Origin: Planctomycetota bacterium
Lineage (GTDB): Bacteria; Planctomycetota; GCA-002687715; DRQF01
DNA length: 64,000 nt
Direction: 5' to 3'
Assembly: GCA_020639295.1 (NCBI GenBank)
Contig: JACKGY010000003.1
Span: forward strand, 868,001-932,000
Shown here: positions 29,816-37,233 of the stretch, one piece after another
How the letters are laid out: every line of letters begins with the position of its first letter
How positions within the stretch are numbered: position 1 is the stretch's first letter
Position numbers and translations under genes: made by a program
The notes under the pieces: generated by a model
Database searches by the model: none
Told to the model about the DNA's origin: nothing
What the model saw: the letters and a program-made list of their open reading frames with translations, nothing else

Positions 29816-31282
29816 TCAGCGCCGACGCGGGCGCGTGTCCTCGTAGAAGCGGCCGGCGGCGGCCGCGAGCCGGGTCAGCGAGGGCTCGTGGACGTACATC
29901 ATGTGCCCGGCCTCGAAGTACTCGAAGCGCAGCCGCTCGCGACCGGCCGCGCCCAGCCCGAGGTGATCGACCGTGTACTCGATCGCCGCGAAGGGCGTGG
30001 CCAGATCCTGGTAACCGCAACAGACCAGCACCCGCAGGTGCGGGTTCACCACCATCGCCTTGCGCAACCGGTCGGCGACGTTCACGTAGCGGTTCTGGAA
30101 GCCGGCGTAGGACCAGGGATTGACCTTGCCGGTCAGGACCCGGTACTGGAGGTCCGACTTCCAGCCCAGCTCGGCGGCGAAGTAGTGCTGGATCGCCGAG
30201 GCGTAGGGGCCGGTGATCGCGGTCAGGCTGTGATCGACCTCGCAGCGGATGCCGTCGCCGTCGCACTCGGGCCCCTTGAAGCGGCCATCCATCCGCCCGA
30301 CGCTCGCCTGTTCGTCACGCAGGAGCTCGCGCCGGAAGCGGTCCTGGTCGAGGCGGAGATCGGCCGCCAGCCAGGTCTCGGCCGCGATGCCGGTCAAGGT
30401 GGCGAGTCGTGCCGCGATCCGACCTCGTTCCTCGGGGGCGAGGGTGTCACCCCGGGCGAGTGCCAGCAGGTAGTCGTTCCTGGCGAAGTCACGGGCCTCG
30501 GCGAGAAGGGACTCGAGGGGTCGGTCGACGCCGGCCCGGCCATGGTGGCGGGCGATGGCCGCGTAGCTGGGCAGGAAGCAGAGGTAGGGCAGATCGTTGC
30601 CCGGATCGAAGCGCAGCGTGCTGAAGTCGAGGACCGGCGAGATCAACACCAGCCCGTTCAGGTAGAGATCGCAGCTCGACTGCAGGTGCTGGGCGAGACT
30701 CGCGGCGCGGGCGGTGCCGTAGCTCTCGCCGACCAGGTACTTGGGCGAGGCCCAGCGTTGTTCGCGGGAGCAGAACAGGCGGATGAACTCGCCCACCCAG
30801 CGGGTGTCTTCCTCGAGACCGTGGAACTCGCTGCCCTTCACGCCCTCCAGCGGACGGCTGAAGCCGGTGTCCACGGGATCGATGAAGACCAGGTCGCTGA
30901 AGCGGAGCCAGTTGTCCACGTTGTCGAGCAGGAGTCCGGGCGGGCTGGGCGCCACCGCGTCCTCGCCCATCGGAACCCGGCGGGGACCGAGGCCACCCAG
31001 GTGCAGCCAGACCGATGACGAGCCCGGCCCGCCGTTGAACACGAAGGAGATCGGTCGCCCCGCCGTCTCGGTCCCGAGGAGACGGTAGTAGACGTGGAAG
31101 ATCTCGCCCTTGTCCTTGCCCTCGTCGTCGGCGATCCGCCAGCTGCGCGCCTGGACCTCGTAGCGCTCGGCGCCGCCCGGCAGGGCACGGTTCACGGGAC
31201 CGGGAGCCGGATCGCGCGGGGTTTCCTGGGCGGGGAGCAGCGAGCAGAAGATGGCCAGCAAGAGCGGGATCGTCGTCTTCAT
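29816..31282 (-). CDS. Exported serine carboxypeptidase-like peptidase (S10)
   Basis: The 488-residue protein has a signal peptide (MKTTIPLLLAIFCSLLPAQ). The oxyanion-type motif NGGPGSSS (83-90), the nucleophile in VGESYGT (S187) and late Asp (GYQDLATP) and His (EAGHMMYVHE) form the S10 catalytic set in the usual order. It should remove C-terminal residues from peptides outside the cytoplasm. ATG 31282 has GAGGAG upstream. It is divergent from yjbQ. S10 enzymes are commoner in eukaryotes, but bacterial members exist in environmental lineages. Confidence 0.9.
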   Translation of the reverse strand: MKTTIPLLLAIFCSLLPAQETPRDPAPGPVNRALPGGAERYEVQARSWRIADDEGKDKGEIFHVYYRLLGTETAGRPISFVFNGGPGSSSVWLHLGGLGPRRVPMGEDAVAPSPPGLLLDNVDNWLRFSDLVFIDPVDTGFSRPLEGVKGSEFHGLEEDTRWVGEFIRLFCSREQRWASPKYLVGESYGTARAASLAQHLQSSCDLYLNGLVLISPVLDFSTLRFDPGNDLPYLCFLPSYAAIARHHGRAGVDRPLESLLAEARDFARNDYLLALARGDTLAPEERGRIAARLATLTGIAAETWLAADLRLDQDRFRRELLRDEQASVGRMDGRFKGPECDGDGIRCEVDHSLTAITGPYASAIQHYFAAELGWKSDLQYRVLTGKVNPWSYAGFQNRYVNVADRLRKAMVVNPHLRVLVCCGYQDLATPFAAIEYTVDHLGLGAAGRERLRFEYFEAGHMMYVHEPSLTRLAAAAGRFYEDTRPRRR

Positions 31283-31372
31283 CGGGCACTCCTCGGGGCG
31301 CGCATCATCGGCCCTGGCGCGCAGGAGCGTCAAGGGTCATGATCGGCCTGGCCAATCAGCGGAGGTCGGGAC

Positions 31373-31783
31373 ATGATCGAGCGAACGGTGGTCGAGATCG
31401 TGACCAGGGGACGTGCCTTCCACGACCTCACGCCCGCGGCGGCCACTCTGGCGCGAGACCACGGCGGCACCGGCCTCCTCCATGCCTTCGTCCGCCACAC
31501 CAGCGCCTCGCTCCTGATCACCGAGAACGCCGACCCGACCGTGCGGGACGACCTCGAGCGCTTCATGGCGCGGCTCGTGCCCGATGGCGATGCCCTCTTC
31601 CGGCACGACGCCGAAGGTCCGGACGACATGCCGGCGCACGTCCGCAGCGTGCTGACCGCCACCGCGATCAGCCTGCCGATCGCCGAGGGACGATTGCTGC
31701 TCGGGACCTGGCAGGGGCTCTACCTCTGGGAGCATCGCCTCGGCCGTCACCGCCGGCAGGTGGTGTTGACCGTCCTGACCTGA
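31373..31783 (+). CDS. YjbQ/UPF0047-family protein (secondary thiamine-phosphate synthase)
   Basis: The 136-residue product matches the UPF0047/YjbQ family in size and in motifs (HAFVRHTSASLLITENAD, then GTWQGLYLWEHR). Members have been reported to give weak thiamine-phosphate synthase activity when ThiE is missing, but the natural role is uncertain. GGAGG lies about 8 nt before the ATG. It is divergent from the S10 peptidase gene. Confidence 0.9.
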   Translation: MIERTVVEIVTRGRAFHDLTPAAATLARDHGGTGLLHAFVRHTSASLLITENADPTVRDDLERFMARLVPDGDALFRHDAEGPDDMPAHVRSVLTATAISLPIAEGRLLLGTWQGLYLWEHRLGRHRRQVVLTVLT

Positions 31784-31817
31784 GGCTCGTGAGGCTGGCG
31801 CCCGGTCGACCGCGCGT

Positions 31818-33659
31818 TCAACCCCAGCTCGGCAACGCCGACCGCGGCGCGACCTTCTCGAGGCGCGCGCGGGCCCGGTCGAAGCCCTGGCGATAGCCCA
31901 GGTCGCGAGCGATGAGCGCGAACAGACGGAGGGCTTCGACCTGGTCGGGCGCGAAGTCGAGGATCTCCGCGACCAGGCGCGAGGCCTCGTCGAGCCGGGC
32001 GGCGTCGCGGTGGAGACGGGCGAGGAGCAGCCGCCCCGGGATCTGGAGATCATCCGCCGCCACCAGGGCCTCGAGCCGCGCGGTGGCCGCCTCGCGGGCA
32101 CCGACCGCGATCTCCGCGGTGGCCAGATCGATCGAGGTGGCGGCATCGCCCGGCAGGATCGCCAGCGCCCGTTCGAGCGCCGCCCGGGCCTCCTCGGTCC
32201 GGCCGAGCAAGAGCAGGACCCGGCCGAGTCCGGCGTGGCAGGCCGCCAGCTCCGGGTAACGGGTCATCAGGTCCCGGAAGGCGGTTTCGGCCTCGTCGAG
32301 CCGGCCCGCGCCCAGGGCGGCGACGGCCGGCCGGAAGCCCTCCTCGAGTTCACGCAGGGCATGCAGGTCGGCCGCGGAGCCCTCGTCGAGCTCCAGGTCG
32401 GGCCTGACCTCGAGGCCGCCGCGATCGCAGAGCGCGACGACCTCGTCCGAGGCCGCCGAGCTGGCGAGGGCCTCGAGCCGCTCCTCGATCAGATCCACGA
32501 CCTGGTCCCAACCGAACTCGGCGGCGATCAGTTCACGCGCGGCCAATCCGCGCTTCCGGCGCAGATCCGCCGAGACCGCCGCGTCCTTCATCGCGGCCAC
32601 GAGGGCGTCGAGGTCAGGCTCCGAGATCCAGGGATGGGCGCAGACGTCGAGATCGCCGACGCGTCGCGCCGCGAGGTCGAGACGCCGCGCCGACACGAGC
32701 CAGGCGTTGTCGCGATTGCAGAAGTCGAGGGCGGCGCCGAGCCCGGTGACGATGACCGGCAGGCCGCAGGCCATGGCCTCGGCGATCGGCATGCCGAAGC
32801 CCTCCCCGAGGTAGGGGTGCACCAGGACGTCGGCGGCCCGGTAGAGGGCCACGAGTTCATCCTGATCGAGATCGCGATCGAGGTAGAGGATCTCCGGCCG
32901 CGCCGGGTCGGCCGCCATCGCCCTGACGGTCGAGCCCATGGTCGAACCCTCGTAGACCCCGCCGACGCCGACGTCCTTGACGATCAGGCAGACGTCGTCC
33001 TGCGGACCGAAGGCCCGGGAGTAGGCCTCGAGGAGGATCCTGATCCCCTTGCGCGGGATCGTGCCGCCGACGAAGAGAAACTTGAACGCCTTGCGGGTCG
33101 GCAGCCGGAGCGGCGCCACCTCCGGATTGAAGCGCTCGAGATCGACGCCGTTCGGGATCACCCGGACCCGATCGGCGGCGAAGCCGCCGTCGATGTAGCA
33201 CTGCCGGTTGTAGCGGCTGGGCACCCAGAGCTCGCGGAGTCGCGAGGACATCTCGTCGATCCAGGTCCGCGGCACGCTGCCGAACTCCCAGGGTTGGATC
33301 ATCACCCCGGCCGGAGCATCGAAGTCGGCGAACCGGGGCGGCCACTGGTGCCGCACGTGGACCAGGGCCGGCTCGCGGCAGGGCTGGTCGAAGCGGGCCT
33401 GGAGCCGGCGGAACCGCGGCATCGCCGCGGCGTCGAAGGCGTGCTCCTCGTAGAGACGGGCCTCCAGGTCATGGCCGCGCGCGATCAGTCGCGAGCAGAT
33501 CTCGCGATTCACCACCGCCAGCGAATGGTGGCGGAACTGCGTACCTTCCCAGATCAGCGGCAGCGCAGCCAGGGATCGGGCCGGAACGCGGCGTGGTTCG
33601 GCCAGGAGCCTGCGGGCGGCAAGCTCGGTGGCCCGGTCGGCGATGGGGCTCGTCGGCAT
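31818..33659 (-). CDS. GT4 glycosyltransferase fused to a TPR-like domain
   Basis: The 613-residue protein has an N-terminal glycosyltransferase family 4-like half (about 30-430): donor-site EGFGMPIAEAMACG and RVIPNGVDLERFNP, with KFLFVGGTIPRKG marking the second Rossmann half. The C-terminal region (about 430-613) is a string of alpha-helical repeats (AETAFRDLMTRYPELAACHAGLGRVLLLLGRTEEARAALERAL), typical of TPR. Transfer to a polymer or lipid is likely, with TPRs as a docking part. ATG 33659 is preferred over 33674 because GGAGAAGG precedes it. It converges on yjbQ. Confidence 0.88.
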   Translation of the reverse strand: MPTSPIADRATELAARRLLAEPRRVPARSLAALPLIWEGTQFRHHSLAVVNREICSRLIARGHDLEARLYEEHAFDAAAMPRFRRLQARFDQPCREPALVHVRHQWPPRFADFDAPAGVMIQPWEFGSVPRTWIDEMSSRLRELWVPSRYNRQCYIDGGFAADRVRVIPNGVDLERFNPEVAPLRLPTRKAFKFLFVGGTIPRKGIRILLEAYSRAFGPQDDVCLIVKDVGVGGVYEGSTMGSTVRAMAADPARPEILYLDRDLDQDELVALYRAADVLVHPYLGEGFGMPIAEAMACGLPVIVTGLGAALDFCNRDNAWLVSARRLDLAARRVGDLDVCAHPWISEPDLDALVAAMKDAAVSADLRRKRGLAARELIAAEFGWDQVVDLIEERLEALASSAASDEVVALCDRGGLEVRPDLELDEGSAADLHALRELEEGFRPAVAALGAGRLDEAETAFRDLMTRYPELAACHAGLGRVLLLLGRTEEARAALERALAILPGDAATSIDLATAEIAVGAREAATARLEALVAADDLQIPGRLLLARLHRDAARLDEASRLVAEILDFAPDQVEALRLFALIARDLGYRQGFDRARARLEKVAPRSALPSWG

Positions 33660-33715
33660 GGTCCTTCTCCGCATGATCTTTCGACCGACCCGCCCTTCCC
33701 GCCGAAGCCCGATGC

Positions 33716-33747
33716 AAAAAAACCCGCTCCGGCGGGACCGGAGCGGG
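33716..33747 (-). terminator. Rho-independent terminator of the HEAT-repeat gene
   Basis: Read on the minus strand a perfect 10-bp stem (CCCGCTCCGG / CCGGAGCGGG, loop TCCCG) is followed by a T7 run. It lies 42 nt after the stop of the thioredoxin/HEAT gene and is the clearest intrinsic terminator in the window. Confidence 0.9.
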
Positions 33748-33789
33748 CTGGGGTGCTCGACTCGTGGATCGATTCGAGGGGGCTATCTC

Positions 33790-35247
33790 TTACCGGCGAC
33801 CGCCGCCCCGGCCGCCACCGCGACCGCCGCGACCGCCGCGATTCTTGTTGTTCCGGCCGTTCTCCTCGTCTTCGAAGATCTCGTCTTCATCGAAGAACTC
33901 CAGGACGCCGCCGATGTGATCGGCGTCCTGGTCGCCCTGGACGACCTTGAGGCAGACCTCGGCGTAGGAGCGCAGCTCGGGGCTGCGGTCGCCCGCGGCG
34001 ACCTTCTTCAGGGCGGCGACCAGCTTGGTCTCGACCGTCTTCTGCATCTTCTCCGGTTCGGGGAAGAAGCTGTTCGGACCGCTGAGGTCACCGAGCTGAC
34101 GAAGGCGCAAGGCCACGGTGGTGCCGACATAGCAGGACACCGCCCGGACGGTGGTATCCGTATCGCCCTTCGCCAGCGAGGCGATCTTGTCCAGCTCGCC
34201 GTCGTTCATCTTGACGTCGAGCAGGGCGCGGACGCTGTGCGCTCGCACCAGCTCGCGGCGGGAGCCGATGGCCTTCTTGAGGAACTTCCGGGCCTCGACG
34301 CCCTCCGGATCGCAGACCGTGACGGTGCGCGCCATGAGGGCCTGGTTGCGCTCGGAGTTCTCGACGCCGTAGGCCTTGACGATGGCGCCGACACACTCCC
34401 TCAGGCCCAGCTTCATCAGGGCGATGAGCGTGTTCTTGCGGAGCATCGTGCTGCGATCGGTGATCAGGCCCATGAGGCAGGGCAGGCAGTTCGGGTTGCG
34501 GGCCTCGCCGATCGCGCGCACGGCCTCGTTGCGCTTGACCTCGTCGACGTCCGGCGAGGTCTGACCGATGAGGAACTCGATGATCTCGGGATCGTCGCGC
34601 TTGGCGAGGGAATCCAGGGCCTTCTTGCGGGTGGCCGCGTTGTCCGAGGCGCCCTCCTCGAGCAGCTGGGCGAGGGCTTCCTTGTCGCGCTTCGCCGCCT
34701 CTTCGGGCGAGAGGTCCGGGTTGTAGTAGTAGAGCGCGCGATTCATCAGCTCGATCAGCTCGCTCGACGGCAGGTCCCAGGGCCGGCGGACCAGGACCTT
34801 GCCCTCCGGGGTCGCGAAGACGAACTGGGGGGCCGTGACCGTGTCGGTCTGCATGATGTCGGCCCGCGCCTCGCTCTCGGTCTGGCGATGCTCGGCGCAG
34901 GTGACGGTGCCGAAGCGGCGGCACTCACCGTCGGTGCCCGGGAAGACGTCCTCGTCGCCGTGCTCGCCGAGGCTGCCGAGGACGCAGACGAACTGCTTGG
35001 AGAGCGCGATGACCTTGTCGTTCTTGAAGTGGTCACGGGCCATGTTCCGGCAGGCCGGCTCATCGTCCATGTTGAAGTGGATCATGATCGGCCGGCTCTC
35101 GGCCTTGGCCCGCTTCACCGCTTCCTTCCAGCTCTTCTCCCAGAGGATGCGATCATCTCCGGCGACGCGCTCGGGCGCCGTCCGGAACGCGGACAGGGCC
35201 GCGATCAGGGGAAAGAGCAGGACCGCGACGGCAAACCTCTTGTTCAT
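33790..35247 (-). CDS. Exported thioredoxin-like/HEAT-repeat protein with RGG tail
   Basis: The 485-residue product has a signal peptide (MNKRFAVAVLLFPLIAALSA). Residues about 33-165 resemble a thioredoxin-like domain (RPIMIHFNMDDEPACRNMARDHF) but the CxxC motif is absent, with only one Cys there. Residues about 185-445 are HEAT-like helical repeats (ARKRDDPEIIEF-type pairs, AVRAIGEARNPNCLPCLMGL). The end is acidic (FDEDEIFEDEENG) then an RGG tail (NRGGRGGRGGGRGGGRR). RGG tails usually bind RNA, so on an exported protein this is odd. A function is not assigned. A good terminator follows. Confidence 0.72.
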   Translation of the reverse strand: MNKRFAVAVLLFPLIAALSAFRTAPERVAGDDRILWEKSWKEAVKRAKAESRPIMIHFNMDDEPACRNMARDHFKNDKVIALSKQFVCVLGSLGEHGDEDVFPGTDGECRRFGTVTCAEHRQTESEARADIMQTDTVTAPQFVFATPEGKVLVRRPWDLPSSELIELMNRALYYYNPDLSPEEAAKRDKEALAQLLEEGASDNAATRKKALDSLAKRDDPEIIEFLIGQTSPDVDEVKRNEAVRAIGEARNPNCLPCLMGLITDRSTMLRKNTLIALMKLGLRECVGAIVKAYGVENSERNQALMARTVTVCDPEGVEARKFLKKAIGSRRELVRAHSVRALLDVKMNDGELDKIASLAKGDTDTTVRAVSCYVGTTVALRLRQLGDLSGPNSFFPEPEKMQKTVETKLVAALKKVAAGDRSPELRSYAEVCLKVVQGDQDADHIGGVLEFFDEDEIFEDEENGRNNKNRGGRGGRGGGRGGGRR

Positions 35248-35294
35248 CTCGGAGCCCTCGGTAACTGGAACCGTTCTCTAAACCCGGATTTCCG

Positions 35295-35309
35295 TGAGGG
35301 TTTCCCTCA
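35295..35309. promoter_or_regulatory. Dyad TGAGGG-TTT-CCCTCA in divergent region
   Basis: A perfect 6-bp inverted repeat with a 3-nt centre lies in the 194-bp gap between the HEAT gene and sodB, close to the HEAT gene's likely promoter. It has the size of a repressor operator. Confidence 0.35.
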
Positions 35310-35358
35310 AAATCGGACTTCCTTCTCCGGCCGCGGCCCAGGTAGGCCGGGCCTGGGC

Positions 35359-35393
35359 CCCTTTTTGCCGAAAGGGCAGCGGCAGGTTATCTT
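35359..35393 (+). promoter_or_regulatory. Promoter of sodB with overlapping dyad
   Basis: TTGCCG (35365-35370), 17 nt and TATCTT (35388-35393) form a promoter. A 6-bp inverted repeat CCCTTT/AAAGGG (35359-35364 and 35371-35376) straddles the -35, so a repressor bound there would block transcription. Confidence 0.45.
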
Positions 35394-35441
35394 TCCGGGC
35401 AGTCAGTCGCGACCGTAATCCCACGAGAAGAGGACAAAGGC

Positions 35442-36020
35442 ATGGCCCACGAACTCCCCCAGCTCCCCTACGCGATGGATGCCCTCCAGCCGCACATCTC
35501 CAAGGAGACCCTCGAGTACCACTACGGCAAGCACCACAAGGCCTACGTGGACAAGCTCAACGCCGGCCTGGCCGGCTCGGGCTTCGAGAACGCGGGCCTC
35601 GAGGAGATCGTCAAGGGCGCCAAGGGTGGGCTGTTCAACAACGCGGCCCAGACCTGGAACCACAGCTTCTACTGGAACTGCCTGAGCCCCAAGGGTGGCG
35701 GCGAGCCCCAGGGCGCCCTGGCCGACGCCCTGACCTCCGCCTTCGGGTCCTTCGCCGCCTTCAAGGAGAAGTTCAGCGCCGAGGCGGCGGGCCATTTCGG
35801 CTCCGGCTGGGCCTGGCTGGTGAAGAACGCCGCCGGTGGCCTCGAGATCTGCTCGACCCATGACGCCGGCTGCCCGCTCACCGACGGGAAGAAGCCGCTG
35901 CTCACCTGCGACGTCTGGGAGCACGCCTACTACGTCGACTACCGGAACGCCCGCCCGAACTACGTCGAGGCCTTCTGGAAGCTGGTCAACTGGGACTTCG
36001 TCGCCAAGAACCTCGGCTGA
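35442..36020 (+). CDS. sodB: Superoxide dismutase, iron type
   Basis: Cytoplasmic Fe superoxide dismutase of 192 residues. Metal ligands H27, H74, D157 and H161 are present in EYHYGKHH, TWNHSFYW and CDVWEHAYYVDY. Q70 in NNAAQTWNH is the iron-class glutamine, where manganese enzymes have it later in the chain. AAGAGGAC lies about 10 nt before the ATG. A strong terminator follows. No signal peptide is seen. Confidence 0.96.
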   Translation: MAHELPQLPYAMDALQPHISKETLEYHYGKHHKAYVDKLNAGLAGSGFENAGLEEIVKGAKGGLFNNAAQTWNHSFYWNCLSPKGGGEPQGALADALTSAFGSFAAFKEKFSAEAAGHFGSGWAWLVKNAAGGLEICSTHDAGCPLTDGKKPLLTCDVWEHAYYVDYRNARPNYVEAFWKLVNWDFVAKNLG

Positions 36021-36048
36021 TCGTCCGGACGGCCACGGTGCAACCGGA

Positions 36049-36077
36049 GGGGGGCGCGGGAACGACCCGCGCCCCCC
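36049..36077 (+). terminator. Terminator hairpin after sodB
   Basis: A perfect 12-bp stem (GGGGGGCGCGGG / CCCGCGCCCCCC), loop AACGA, then TTCC, begins 28 nt after the stop. Confidence 0.7.
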
Positions 36078-36135
36078 TTCCGCGTTCCGGACCTGTCCTG
36101 GCCCGCGGCGACAATCGACGGCCCTGGAGGTCGCC

Positions 36136-37233
36136 ATGTCCGCCCCCGAAGGGCCCCGGGGACGGGGCGCCGCCCACAATCCGCAGAACCGCTACGAGCA
36201 TCTGGCCCGTGAGCTCGACCTCGAGGCCCTGGAGGATCTCCGGCGCGCCGGCGAGCTCGGCCCCGATCCCCGGACCGAGCTCAGCTTCGACCGCAGCCGC
36301 AGCATCCTGAGCGAGAACGACTCGCCCGATCTGCCCTTCCGCTGGTCGCTCAACCCCTACCGAGGCTGCGAGCACGGCTGCATCTACTGCTACGCCCGTC
36401 CGGACCACGAGCGCCTGGGCTTCTCGGCCGGGCTCGACTTCGAGACCCGTATCGTCGCCAAGCCGGAGGCCGCCCGACTCCTGCGCGCGGCCCTGCGGCG
36501 CCCATCCTGGCGCGGCGAACTCATCGCCATCGCCGGAGTCACCGACGCCTGGCAGCCGGTCGAGGCCGAGCAGCGCATCACCCGGGCCTGCCTCGAGGTC
36601 ATGAAGGAGGCTCGCCAGGCGCTGACCATCGTGACCAAGAATCGTCTTCTCCTCCGTGATCTCGACCTCCTCGGGCCGATGGCCGCCGAGGACCTGGTGG
36701 CGGTCAACATCAGCCTGACCACGCTCGACGGCGATCTCGCCCGGAAGATGGAGCCGCGCGCGAGCAGCCCCGAAGCTCGACTCGACACCCTTCGCCACCT
36801 CGCCGCGGCCGGTGTCCCATCGGGTGTCATGCTGGGCCCGCTGATCCCCGGGCTGAACGACCGCGAGATCCCCGCCCTGCTCGAAGCCGCCCGGGCGGCC
36901 GGCGCGCGCTGGGCGACCTGGTTGATGCTGCGCCTGCCGGGGGCGGTGGAGGCCTTGTTCGTGGACTGGCTGGAGCGCGAGTTCCCCGGGCGCAAGGAGC
37001 GCATCCTGGCTCGCCTGCGCGAGGTCCGAGGTGGCGACCTGCACGAGGGCCGCTTCGGGCTCCGCAACCGCGGCCTGGGCGCCTACGCCGGCCAGATCGA
37101 GGCCCTGTTCGCGACCAGCCTTCGACGGCTGGGCTTCGATCGGAACGCCTTCGTCCCCGACCAGGACCGCTTCCGCAGGCCCGCGCCCGAGGGCCCTCGT
37201 CAGCTCGAGCTCTTCGGCGATCCGGAGTCCTGA
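36136..37233 (+). CDS. PA0069-family radical SAM protein
   Basis: Radical SAM protein of 365 residues with cluster cysteines C78-x3-C82-x2-C85 in NPYRGCEHGCIYCYARP, the signature of the PA0069/SPL-like family. It ends RQLELFGDPES. The family is related to spore photoproduct lyase, but the substrate is unknown. GGAGG lies 5 nt before the ATG. Its last 34 bases overlap the 3' end of the convergent MscS gene. Confidence 0.92.
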   Translation: MSAPEGPRGRGAAHNPQNRYEHLARELDLEALEDLRRAGELGPDPRTELSFDRSRSILSENDSPDLPFRWSLNPYRGCEHGCIYCYARPDHERLGFSAGLDFETRIVAKPEAARLLRAALRRPSWRGELIAIAGVTDAWQPVEAEQRITRACLEVMKEARQALTIVTKNRLLLRDLDLLGPMAAEDLVAVNISLTTLDGDLARKMEPRASSPEARLDTLRHLAAAGVPSGVMLGPLIPGLNDREIPALLEAARAAGARWATWLMLRLPGAVEALFVDWLEREFPGRKERILARLREVRGGDLHEGRFGLRNRGLGAYAGQIEALFATSLRRLGFDRNAFVPDQDRFRRPAPEGPRQLELFGDPES

